A stretch of 64,000 nucleotides of DNA from Actinoplanes ianthinogenes (GTDB taxonomy: Bacteria > Actinomycetota > Actinomycetes > Mycobacteriales > Micromonosporaceae). The notes beneath the pieces were generated by a model. It had not been told where the DNA came from. It did no database searches and saw nothing but the letters and a program-made list of their open reading frames with translations. A program made the position numbers and the translations under genes. Shown one piece after another: positions 53,401-61,318 of this stretch (positions are counted from its first letter, which is position 1; each line of letters opens with the position of its first letter). Location: positions 6,325,501-6,389,500 of the forward strand of contig NZ_AP023356.1 of NCBI RefSeq assembly GCF_018324205.1, written 5' to 3'.

Positions 53401-56400
53401 GCCAGAAGGCCGAGGCGTCGGAGCTGGTCGCCCGGGCCCGGGCCGCCGGTTACGGGCACCGCGACTTCCCCTCGCCGAACGAGATCAGCCAGATCGGCCG
53501 GCACGAGAACGTCGCGCCCACCGCCACCTGGGTCGGCAAGGAAGCCATGCTCGGCACCGGCTGGCACGGAGCGAAGGCACCGACGCCGCACCCGGAGGCC
53601 CCGCTGCGCGGGGAGACGCCGCACGGCACGCCGGATACCCCGCTGCGCGGGGAGACGCCACATGGCACGCCGGAGGCCCCGCCGCGCGGGGAGACGCCGC
53701 ACCCCACCGACGAGGTCCGTCACGCGCTGGACCTGAACCACGCCGAGACCGCACCGCCGGCCCACGACCCGCCCTGGCGGCCCGGGGAGACGCCGGAGGT
53801 CATCGACCTGATCCCGCGTTCCGAGGCGGACGCGGCGGCCTGGAACGCGGCGATCGGCGACGCGATCGCCGCGAAGCTCGACGGCAAGCAGTTCGCCGGC
53901 CTGCGGGTCGAGCTGATGGGCCCGGACCACGCCAACTACAACCACGAGCTGGGCTCGGTGCGCACCGAGGCGGACCGGGTGACGGTCAAGTTCACGGTGA
54001 AGTCCCCGGACGGCACGAGCGTCGGGCACGGCGGCTGGAAGTTCGAGCGTGACCCGGACGGCGGGCTGCGGGTCAAGATCGACGCGCTCTTCCTGCGCAA
54101 GGACGTCCAGGGCCACGGCATGGCCGCCGACCTGAACCACTTCATGGAGGACTGGTACCAGCGGTCCGACGCGCCGCGGATCCGGATCGAGCTGCACGCC
54201 GTGAAGGCCGGCGCCTACGCCTGGGCCCGGGACGGCTACACCTGGGAGCCGAACGGCGGCGGCCGGGTGATGAGCGCTCTCCAGGGCCAGATCCACGAGA
54301 TCGACCACCACCTGTCCCGGCTGTCCCGGCTCGGCGAGAGCGAGCTCCGGCCGCTCTACGAGAAGTACGGCGGAAACACGCCCGAGCAGCTCGCCGGCCA
54401 GATGCGCGAGATCCGGCAGGAGGCGACCGGCCTGGTCGACCGCGCGGAAGGGGTCCGTCGCGGCGTGCTGGCGCCCCACGAGTACCCGACCGCGCAGGAG
54501 GTCCGTTACGTCGGATGGTCGTTCCAGCGCGGCCCGGACGCGCACTGGGTGGGCAAGGACGCGCTGCTCGACGGCGGCGACTGGCACGGCCACAAGGTGC
54601 TCCGCGGCCCGATCACCGCGGCCGAGGTGCCCGGCGGCGACTTCCACGGCCATGCACGGGACGTCGCGGACCCGGCGGCGGTCCGCGCCCTCGCCGAGCC
54701 CGCGCTGCGAGAGCTGACGCCGGCCGGCACCCGGCACACCATCGAGGTGGTGCCCGCGGACAGCCTGCCGGACGGGGCGGTGGCCCGCTCGGTGCCGGTC
54801 GACGCCGCTGGCCGGCCGCTGCCCGACGGGCACCTGCCGCCGCCCGACGGCGGGTACCGGATCGAGGTCTCCGACCGGGCGAGCGACCTCGCCGTGCCCC
54901 GGGCCGTCGCGCACGAGGTGGCCGAGATCGGCGCGATCGAGCTGCGCGCCCGGCACGGACTCGACCTGCATCCGCCGGACACGCTGCGGCCGGGTGAGGC
55001 CGGCCCGGGACGGGAGCTCAGCCCGCACGACATGGGGCGGCTGGCGGAGCGGGACCATCTGCGCTCGCTGGCCGAGGAGCCGGAGCACACCGCGTACGCA
55101 AGACGTGAACTTGATCTTCTTGATCGGCACCTCGGTCTGTCGCCGGACGATCCCGGCGCGGCCACTCGCCGCGAGATCATCGGCGATGCCGGTCCGGTCC
55201 GTCCGCGGGACACCGAGCCGCTGCACCTGCTCGCCTTCGACGACACCGCCGACGGCGAGTTGCAGCACGGGACGCTGCGCCGGCTGGCGGCCGGACTCGG
55301 CGCCACCGGCGACCACGTGCGACTGCGGATCCCGGGCATCGAGGGCGGCGAGCTGAGCCCGGGGGTGCACGGCGTCCCGGCCGACCCGATCCCCGGCGTC
55401 ACCGGGCGGATCAGCCCGCTGCTGCGTCCGGACCACCTGCCCGCGGACACCGACGTGCTGGTCGGTTACGGACAGACGGCCGGTGTCGCGGAGGCGCGAC
55501 GGGACGCCTTCCCGGACGCCCGGGTGGTGCAGATCCTCGACAGCGTGCCGGTCGACCCGAAGCACCTCGACGTGATCGCCAAGGCCGACGTGGTGGTGGC
55601 GATGGGCCCGGAGGTCGCCGACGGGCTGCGCACCGCGTTGCAGGCGCACGGCCGGGAGCCGATCCCGCCGGTGCACGAGATCGTCCCGCCGATCGACGGC
55701 GGGCCGATCGCGCCGGTCCGGGAGCCCGGATCGGGCGGCTACCACGTCCTGGTCGCGAACGACGACTTCGCCGCGCACACCCAGGCGGCCGACGCCGTCC
55801 GGGAGCTCCGCGACCAGGGCGTCGACGTGCGGCTGCGGATCGCGATCCCGGACGCCGACGAGGCCGCGACCGGCTGGCACCGGCTGGCGCTCTCCGACCG
55901 GGCCGGGGTCGAGGTCGAGATCGTGCGGCTGCCGGACGACCCGGCCGGGCGGCGGGAGCTGTGGCACGGCGCCGACGTGGTCGTCGACCCGCGGACCACC
56001 GCGGCGCTCGACACGGCGGTCACCTCGGCGGCCGGGCACGGCGTACCGGTGGTGGTGGCCGCCGAGAGCGGCGCCGGACGCCTGTTCACCGATCCGCTGC
56101 GGGTCAGCGACGGGCTGGGCGACCACGCGGTCGGTGACCGGTCCGCCCTCACCGACCATCTGCGACGGACGATCGACGACCTGCCCGGCGCCCGCGACCG
56201 CGCCGCGGAGCTCCGGCTCGACCTGCTGGACCGGTACAACCCGGAGACCACCGCGCACGCGGTGCACGACGCGATCGCGAGCCTGGGCGACGGGGTGCAC
56301 CGGGTCGACGACGCCACCTTCCACCGGACTCTCAACCCGCGTGACGTGGTGCTGCGCAACAACGACGCGGCGCCGGTCGCCGAGGGCACCACCCGGGTGA

Positions 56401-59400
56401 TGACGGTCTGCACCGAGTACAACTCGACGGCCGGCGGCGTGATCACCGCGAACCGTGAGCTGAGCCAGAGCTTCGCCGCGGCCGGCGCCGACGTGTACGG
56501 CCGGGTCACCCGGGTCGACGAGGACGACCACGCCCTCACCCGGTGGGAGAGCCCGGAGGGCATCCACGTCCGGGGCGTACCCGAGGTCTGGGGCGTCACC
56601 GACCACAAGAACGGACCCGACACCCGGGCCATGTCGATGCTGCTGGACAACCTGCCGCCGCACGTCGACATCCTGGTCGGCAACTCGCGCTTCGGCGGCG
56701 GGGTGGCCCGGATCCTCCAGGAGCACGTCTACCCGGACGCCGATTACGTGCACGTGCTGCACACCTCCCCGGAGGTGCTGGACGCGGTCCGCGGCAACCC
56801 CGTGGAGGGCCGTGGCCACGCCGACACCGAGCGGGCCCTGATGGAGGGCGCCACCCTGGTCACCGGCATCGGGCCGCTGCTCGGCCAGGAGGCCGCCCGG
56901 CTGGCCGGCTCCGGCGAGCCCGGACGTCCGCCGGCGCACACCATCATCTCCGACATGCCGCGCGACCCGCACGATCCGCCGGGCCGCGCCGGCCGCCAGG
57001 GGCACACGCTCTATGTGCAGGGCCGGGCCGGCGACGCGATCAAGGGCGTCGACTTCGCCGCCGGCCTGGTCCGCGATCTGCGCGCGGGCGGCGAGGACGT
57101 GCGCCTGGTGGTGCGCGGCGCGAAGCCGGAGGAACTGTCCGACATGGTGGACCGGCTCTCCCGGATCGCCGGCACCCCGGTCGAGGTGCGGCCGTTCGTC
57201 AAGTCCGGCACCCCGGAGGGCCGCGCCGAACTGCTCAACGACCTGCACCACGCGGACCTGGTGCTGATGCCGTCCATCCAGGACGGTTTCGGCCTGGTGG
57301 CCAGCGAGGCGGCCCGGGCCGCCATCCCGGTGGTGGCCGGCGAGGGCACCGGCGCCGGCATGTTCTTCGGCGACCCGCACTACGTGCCGCACGACCTGGG
57401 CGCGCTGTCGTCGGTCCGGGACCACAACACCGTCCGGGCCCTGCTCGACGCCGTCCACGCCGAGGCCGGCGACGCCGACCACATCTCCCGCCAGCAGGTC
57501 GACAAGATCCTGCGCGGCGTCGACGACGCCCGCCGGGCGGAGTGGCTGCGGCACGTGCGCGAGGTGCTCGACAACATCGACCAGCGTCATCTGGATGCCG
57601 CCCGATTGCGCGACCACCTGCACGAGAACTACCAGATCGGCGACGCGGCCCGGGGCGTGCTGCGGATCCTGCGGGGCGAGGTGACGCCGGAGGAACTGGC
57701 GGGCCGGACGCTGCGCGCCCCGGAGACGGAGGCCAGGTCCGCGGCGCCCGAGACCGCCACGCCGGTCCGGGCCACGGCCGAGACGACCCCGATTCCGGTA
57801 CGCCCGGAAGACCCGCCGGCCGAGGGGCCACGGCATACCGCGAGCCCCATCGAACGGACCGATTTCGTGCCCGACGGGCGCCCCGCCGAACTGCCCGCGC
57901 TGACCTCGCACGAACTGCACACGGCGGTCCACGACGTGCTGCCGCAGGACTTCGCGGGCGACGGCGTGTCCTTCGTGGCCACCGACGGCGACCGGGTGCA
58001 CGTCACGCTGACCGACGGCACGGTGCGGCACTTCCGGGCCGAGGTCGGCTCCGGGATGCGCGATCTCGCGGAGACCACCGTGCGGTCCGGCACCGCGGAC
58101 GATCCGCACGTCGTCCGGGTCAACGACCGGGTGGCCGGCGAGCAGCTGAGCCGGGTGTGGGTGCACGAGATCACCGAGACGCTGGCGATGCAGCACGCCG
58201 AGGCCCACGCGCGGCCGCAGGGTCTGGTGCGACGGACCATGGCGGCGATCGGCCGGCTCTTCGGCGGGGACGGCCCGGCGACGCCGGAGCGGCCCCGGGT
58301 GGACCCGCACACAGCGGCCCGGCTCAACGAACGGGTGCACCTGCAACGGCAGTTCGACCGAGCCTGGGCGCGGCCGGACGAGCAGGCCCGGATACGGGAC
58401 GAGATCCTCGGGGTGGAGCGGGATCTGCACGCGCTCGGACATCCGGTGGACTCGGCGTTCGTCCACCGGCAGGCGGAGCTGCTGTCGCGGGACGGCGTTC
58501 TGGGTCGCCCGCCCGACCCGGCACCGGACCCCGGAGGCCATCCCGGCACACCCGACAGCCACGACACCGGTGCCGTGCCGGAACGCGACGTGGCACCGGA
58601 AGCGGACCACGACCCGGGCCGGGATGCGCACTGGGACGAGCGCCGGTGGGAGCAGGAGGGCCGCCGGCCGTCGTTCGACGAGCTCATCCCCGAGACCGAC
58701 GCCGAGGCGAGCCGGTGGGAGGGCGCCATCCGGGAGGAGTTCGCCCGGCACATCGAGGGGCGCGAGTTCGGTGGCTTGCGGGTCGAGTTCGACGAGTGGG
58801 GCACGCCGATCAGCGCGTACAAGAACGAGGTGGTGATCCGGCTGCGGGTCCGCGACGCCGACGGCAACTCGGTCGGCAGCGCGACCCGGCAGTTCCGCCG
58901 GGAGCACGACGGCAGTCTGGTGGTCCGCCATTCCTCGCTGAAGCTGAACGCCGACATGCACGGGCGCGGGTTCGCGTCCGGCTTCAACCGGCACATGGAG
59001 CAGTGGTACCGCGAGTCCGGGGTCAGCCACATCGAGGTCCGTGCGGTCAACAAGGGCGCGTACGTCTGGGCCAAGGCCGGGTACGAATGGGCCCCCGACA
59101 ACGAGGGCCGCAGCGTCACCCCGATCCTCGCCGAGTTGCAGCGCCGCGTTCACGGCATCGACGCCGCGTTGCGGCAGATCGGCGACGGCTCCGCCGACCT
59201 CGGCGAACTCCGGGCGCGATACGGCGGTGACAGCGCGCCCGAGATCGCCGCGAACATGCGCCAGGAGCGGGACGCCGGTCAGGAGATCCTGAACCGGGCC
59301 GCCCGGCACGCCTTCGGCACCGAGGGATATCCGACCCCGCACGACATCGCCACGGCGGGCGCCCACGACCGGCACGGACCGGACGCGCTCTGGATCGGCA

Positions 59401-61316
59401 AGGAGTCGATGCTCGGCCAGGACTGGAACGGCGTGAAGCCGATCAGTGACGCGGGCGTCCAGCACGCCCGCGGCGAGGCGCCGGCCGGGCTCTCCGCCGA
59501 AGAGGTCGCGGGCCGTCTGCGGTCCCACCTCCCTCCGGAACTGGCCGAGCACATCGGCCGGCTCGTGGCGGATCCCGCCACGGCGCCCGATCTCGCTCGG
59601 ATGCTGAGCACGCCCGAGGCGATCGATCGTGCCGGAACGGTGCTGGCCGAACTCGCCGCCGGCGAGGCACTGCACCCCAGCAAGGGCTGGCTGGAGAAGT
59701 TCAACCAGCTGAACCCGGGGGAAGGCCGGCTGTTCGAGCAGGTGCCCCACGAGGTCGACCACACCGCCGGCGGTGAGCTCCGCGCCCGGCAGTTCGCCGA
59801 CACGGTGCGGGCCGAGGACCCGGCCCGCGATGTCGGCCTGCACCCGGACGCCGGCCAGCGCGCGCTGGTGGACGACTACGCCGCCCGGATGGAGCGCGAC
59901 GTTCTCCCAGCGGCCAGGGCCGAGGCGCGGGACATCGCCGGCGAGGTGGCCCGGCAGACCGGCGAATACGTGCGGTTGTCGTACGAGTCGCGGGACGCCG
60001 CCGCCCTGCACGCCGAGGTCCGCCGGATGGCCGAGGGCAGTTGGACCGAACCGGCCCGCCCCCAGGCGCGTGTCGGTGACGTTCTCGACGCGGTCCGCAT
60101 CCGGGTCACCGCGCCGGACATGGCCACCCTGCGCAGCGTGTACGACCACGTGCAGGAACGGTTCGGGGTCGGGGACGGCGGCCGGACCCTGCGGGTGGAG
60201 AACACGTATGCCCATCCCCGGGACGGCCTTCGCGCGCCGGCGGAGCGTGAGATCTCGCTGCTCGTCAAGGTCGAGGCCGGGGGGCGTACGCACGCCTACG
60301 AGTTGCGGCTGATGACCGAGCGGGCGGCGGTGGCGGCGGATCTGAAGTCCGCGATGGACCGGTCGGTCACCGGTGAGGTGCCGCACGAGCGGGTGCACCT
60401 GGCCGAGCAGATGGTCCGGGAGGCCGCCGCGCTCGACCAGATGGAGTCCCGGTCCGAGACCATCGCCGACGTGCAGTCACGCGCCGCGGAGAGCGCCGCG
60501 GCACGGCAGGAGTTCCAGCGCGAGGACCAGCGGAAGAAGGATCTGCGTTTCCAGACCGCGCTCGAGAAGAACGACCTGACCGAACACGCGATGTTCCAGA
60601 ATCTTGACGGGCAGACGCGGGGGAAGGTCGCCGCGGCATTGAGTGATTGGCCGAAGCACAGCACGCCGGAGTCCCGTGAGCAGATCCGCCAGTGGGCGTT
60701 CGCGCAGTCCCACGGCAACGTCCGGGTGTTCGCCAACCATGTCGAGTACGCCCGGGCGAGATGGAAGGAATTGGTGGCGGAGCACGAGCCGGTCCTCCAG
60801 GACGAGCTGCGCCAGGAGGGGAAGCAGCTCACCCCCAAGCAGTTCAAGGCGGCGCTGCAGAAGCACGCCACTTCGGTGATGCTCGCCGACGAAGGACTGG
60901 CTGAGCTGAAAGCCCGTCTGGACGGGGACATCGGGCACATCGCCCGGATACCGCACTCCGGCGGCGGTCTGCCTGTTCGCGTGCACCCGGATCTCGTTGA
61001 CACCAGGCTCTCCGAACTCGAATACCCGCCATGGGAGATGCCCGAGGCGGAGGCCTACCACGCACACAAGCATCTGTCGGATTTGCCGCGAGAAGATCGG
61101 TTCGATGGCAATCCGATAGACGTTTACACGCGAAGTCTTCTGAAGACCATGCTCATCGGTGAGATCCGGGTCGAGCCGCCGGTGATCGATGGCGGGAAGA
61201 CGATGATTACCTACACAAGGGCAACGGCGGACGCCAGGTTCATCATGCTGGTCCGGGTCTTTGTCGGCGACGACGGTTCGGCTCGCGTCGCAACCTATGG
61301 AAGAGTTGAGGTCTGA
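47487..61316 (+). CDS. Giant T7SS polymorphic toxin, 4609 residues, multidomain
   Basis: Residues 1-120: helical WXG-like head (W79-S-G81). 124-150 hydrophobic, then basic Gly/Ala-rich stretches to about 480. 551-1090: disordered Asp/Arg/Pro-rich linkers including DRLGA pentapeptides. 1173-1177 HEVDH (HExxH metalloprotease-like). About 1675-1760 charged coiled coil. Three GNAT-like modules at 1769-2033, 2102-2372 and 3725-3987. HEVAE/HEITE motifs at 2476 and 3560 begin two related segments. GT-B-like regions 2577-2942 (degenerate) and 2967-3340 (GT4-like). Second HEVDH at 4088-4092; RelA/SpoT-like 4115-4300; coiled region, then a short C-terminal tip (about 4500-4609). Probably exported by a T7SS, with the tip as the toxic part. 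Domain assignments are my reading and need profile searches. Confidence 0.85.
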   Translation: MSGGDDHEFLTTLVDWFAEIEQWIPGARSTVGEIIFGQIPLANANAIYDLADQWGELAEAMQGAYQDISVMANPLLENWSGDGAAQEFVEQWFAYLEGLRGNADSAAGMRNFVQNYGLEVELLKYMAALNLFMLAASLIPLIAAAIPTGGASLGPAMGLIAGSKFAIKKLCETTLHKITQMTLRTTLRALGKLFTKLPGMVAKGAPRAIGRGAAATGRGAAAAGRGALNLGKYGLRAGGRALRNFGKSVAGKMTRDELRKLPGQVLRSLRPREMMARGISKAVANKLAAQQLRGLARQGFKGALKNQTRQALKRELSKEIRQQLLNKWAGVEMRKAAETATGKELEKLAAGAIEKSALGREFAKFVGTRMALGGAMMGGGDLIAQGLQQISGNRTDMDFGHIGNSTMQGAAFGAGMFGGPLGHAVGGAFAGGATAAIGEGIAGLQDPNHDFSWTNVGHGAAQGAMAGAIFGGQTHLEHANLGGGELRIGQDLHVLPGHEGGFNVVSSMPDGSSHLLLTSDGYVSFQNADGTGMHPTEIADRPDVATAKEHWGPSAAPGPESAAAPARTEAGGGGGGGSGQRQTPVAGDGGGRSAGPTGGDRAQARAGGDTPVTDRPAAPDRPAPAAADQPVGDRGQDTTAARPASDPAAGSARDGADSLRTADDRPPGGDPPTPARDETTSPDQPGSRHEPAGDPARPGERAVAGGDRPAVGADRPPDGADRTAPSGDHTTASGDRAGVSGDRAGHDGSPPADRTSGPADRTTDPSGRTSEASDRTSQPSDRTGEAADRATTSAEHPASTVDRSSGDRVGSDRVGLDRLGADRLGADRLGADRLGADRLGADRLGADRLGSDRIGADRFGADRVGADHPVPDRAAGEHPGADRGGVDHTRADRPAADRGGSTRDTAEPRTGTERRDSDVAPVIGPLDAPRRTDGGAAPARGEASVVDRAAGPAHRDATTGDRSARNGESPVRTEHDGTPPHDGPPHDPATARPDEAATSRPDGAATGRVEDTTAGRPDEAAPGRADDAATRRADDAATSRGEDGTAGRAEDAASGRGEDGSAGRSEDAAPGRGEDGTAGRADDAGYPMRDAGAEVGHPATPETIRQGTVRMELHPDFPAVAEYLDRHGFKLVVDPEGARAVQRDVYDATGKHLLRTEREVRHLDGMRFLDLEHEVDHVRQLVDRFEGKVATEAVRERPGNTPKEMRTARGVLSETQDHVVEYHVRLREYIRLAERGIDRPLLEEHARGVDAQHDKFRNATFGRGKEKLAGWARDHFPEIPELRRQYEQLRAAAGDEGSTGRSYPQLRDGRPMAKAPIGDHGGVPERAAAETPAGDRDSGVQRPAPEVEVPRAEESRLVPIDVRAPEQPIAAAHEVTTTINGELGELVYTGREAGAGDQPYRADWDAENQRLRVHYGDGVTVDVKIQVNESIPPGHAVVVRPHLEPVEGGGWRQQGDAGVGLSAHVPAEPTARAAYVRESLDAAWRALHSEVADRLSPRVEVPMREAGPAHDFGSPREGAPLHDGPPLHDGPPPHDGPPPHEGAPPHDGLPPHDGAPHDGMPQDRLPAEDALQVLEVLRGDDAPAQPVEVVNRHPSARTDLPPVERLGQDQVAGQLRGRGGPEQFGRWAADHLAEQSEHGGMRPKSDAEIARTVDHLADQAVDHVRTGAEEAGSRQAAHERAAREEAAREQARREHEARENARHEQETREREAREREAREREARERDAREREVREREAREREAEQRERFAQEEAARRDDGGDGPRRPGEPRPSLREFFSDTREASPEFTEAVHRQFARELAGRDFAGLDVRVERVEAGSHHLDVRVSVVDPATGHEVGNAVRRFSVDAESGRFEVHHYNFDIHADYQNRGFSKAFNGHMEGWYVESGVDRITIQAGKSVGGYAWARAGYDWNHTNSEEAYRVLDKLDKAIGQLRRDLEGLTNAVLHQQDETVQFLTDRYGYPDAASAMEGIARQKAEASELVARARAAGYGHRDFPSPNEISQIGRHENVAPTATWVGKEAMLGTGWHGAKAPTPHPEAPLRGETPHGTPDTPLRGETPHGTPEAPPRGETPHPTDEVRHALDLNHAETAPPAHDPPWRPGETPEVIDLIPRSEADAAAWNAAIGDAIAAKLDGKQFAGLRVELMGPDHANYNHELGSVRTEADRVTVKFTVKSPDGTSVGHGGWKFERDPDGGLRVKIDALFLRKDVQGHGMAADLNHFMEDWYQRSDAPRIRIELHAVKAGAYAWARDGYTWEPNGGGRVMSALQGQIHEIDHHLSRLSRLGESELRPLYEKYGGNTPEQLAGQMREIRQEATGLVDRAEGVRRGVLAPHEYPTAQEVRYVGWSFQRGPDAHWVGKDALLDGGDWHGHKVLRGPITAAEVPGGDFHGHARDVADPAAVRALAEPALRELTPAGTRHTIEVVPADSLPDGAVARSVPVDAAGRPLPDGHLPPPDGGYRIEVSDRASDLAVPRAVAHEVAEIGAIELRARHGLDLHPPDTLRPGEAGPGRELSPHDMGRLAERDHLRSLAEEPEHTAYARRELDLLDRHLGLSPDDPGAATRREIIGDAGPVRPRDTEPLHLLAFDDTADGELQHGTLRRLAAGLGATGDHVRLRIPGIEGGELSPGVHGVPADPIPGVTGRISPLLRPDHLPADTDVLVGYGQTAGVAEARRDAFPDARVVQILDSVPVDPKHLDVIAKADVVVAMGPEVADGLRTALQAHGREPIPPVHEIVPPIDGGPIAPVREPGSGGYHVLVANDDFAAHTQAADAVRELRDQGVDVRLRIAIPDADEAATGWHRLALSDRAGVEVEIVRLPDDPAGRRELWHGADVVVDPRTTAALDTAVTSAAGHGVPVVVAAESGAGRLFTDPLRVSDGLGDHAVGDRSALTDHLRRTIDDLPGARDRAAELRLDLLDRYNPETTAHAVHDAIASLGDGVHRVDDATFHRTLNPRDVVLRNNDAAPVAEGTTRVMTVCTEYNSTAGGVITANRELSQSFAAAGADVYGRVTRVDEDDHALTRWESPEGIHVRGVPEVWGVTDHKNGPDTRAMSMLLDNLPPHVDILVGNSRFGGGVARILQEHVYPDADYVHVLHTSPEVLDAVRGNPVEGRGHADTERALMEGATLVTGIGPLLGQEAARLAGSGEPGRPPAHTIISDMPRDPHDPPGRAGRQGHTLYVQGRAGDAIKGVDFAAGLVRDLRAGGEDVRLVVRGAKPEELSDMVDRLSRIAGTPVEVRPFVKSGTPEGRAELLNDLHHADLVLMPSIQDGFGLVASEAARAAIPVVAGEGTGAGMFFGDPHYVPHDLGALSSVRDHNTVRALLDAVHAEAGDADHISRQQVDKILRGVDDARRAEWLRHVREVLDNIDQRHLDAARLRDHLHENYQIGDAARGVLRILRGEVTPEELAGRTLRAPETEARSAAPETATPVRATAETTPIPVRPEDPPAEGPRHTASPIERTDFVPDGRPAELPALTSHELHTAVHDVLPQDFAGDGVSFVATDGDRVHVTLTDGTVRHFRAEVGSGMRDLAETTVRSGTADDPHVVRVNDRVAGEQLSRVWVHEITETLAMQHAEAHARPQGLVRRTMAAIGRLFGGDGPATPERPRVDPHTAARLNERVHLQRQFDRAWARPDEQARIRDEILGVERDLHALGHPVDSAFVHRQAELLSRDGVLGRPPDPAPDPGGHPGTPDSHDTGAVPERDVAPEADHDPGRDAHWDERRWEQEGRRPSFDELIPETDAEASRWEGAIREEFARHIEGREFGGLRVEFDEWGTPISAYKNEVVIRLRVRDADGNSVGSATRQFRREHDGSLVVRHSSLKLNADMHGRGFASGFNRHMEQWYRESGVSHIEVRAVNKGAYVWAKAGYEWAPDNEGRSVTPILAELQRRVHGIDAALRQIGDGSADLGELRARYGGDSAPEIAANMRQERDAGQEILNRAARHAFGTEGYPTPHDIATAGAHDRHGPDALWIGKESMLGQDWNGVKPISDAGVQHARGEAPAGLSAEEVAGRLRSHLPPELAEHIGRLVADPATAPDLARMLSTPEAIDRAGTVLAELAAGEALHPSKGWLEKFNQLNPGEGRLFEQVPHEVDHTAGGELRARQFADTVRAEDPARDVGLHPDAGQRALVDDYAARMERDVLPAARAEARDIAGEVARQTGEYVRLSYESRDAAALHAEVRRMAEGSWTEPARPQARVGDVLDAVRIRVTAPDMATLRSVYDHVQERFGVGDGGRTLRVENTYAHPRDGLRAPAEREISLLVKVEAGGRTHAYELRLMTERAAVAADLKSAMDRSVTGEVPHERVHLAEQMVREAAALDQMESRSETIADVQSRAAESAAARQEFQREDQRKKDLRFQTALEKNDLTEHAMFQNLDGQTRGKVAAALSDWPKHSTPESREQIRQWAFAQSHGNVRVFANHVEYARARWKELVAEHEPVLQDELRQEGKQLTPKQFKAALQKHATSVMLADEGLAELKARLDGDIGHIARIPHSGGGLPVRVHPDLVDTRLSELEYPPWEMPEAEAYHAHKHLSDLPREDRFDGNPIDVYTRSLLKTMLIGEIRVEPPVIDGGKTMITYTRATADARFIMLVRVFVGDDGSARVATYGRVEV
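49906..50085 (+). repeat. 15-bp repeats encoding DRLGA pentapeptides in the toxin linker
   Basis: The unit gaccgtctgggcgcg is repeated six times in a row around 49935-50025, with variants before and after (DRVGS, DRIGA, DRFGA, DRVGA). The array encodes an alternating Asp-Arg linker. Confidence 0.92.
52045..52165 (+). repeat. 18-bp repeats encoding HDGPPP in the toxin
   Basis: Six to seven units of the form HDGPPP/HDGLPP, probably a flexible linker between the unassigned N-terminal module and the coiled coil. Confidence 0.8.
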
Positions 61317-61318
61317 GG

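Noticed and set aside
50262..60398. 3378-residue open frame on the minus strand opposite the toxin gene
   Set aside because: It is an artefact of GC-rich third positions of the plus-strand gene; its translation is Arg/Pro/Val-rich, lacks domain logic and has no ribosome site, while the plus frame shows recognisable domains.
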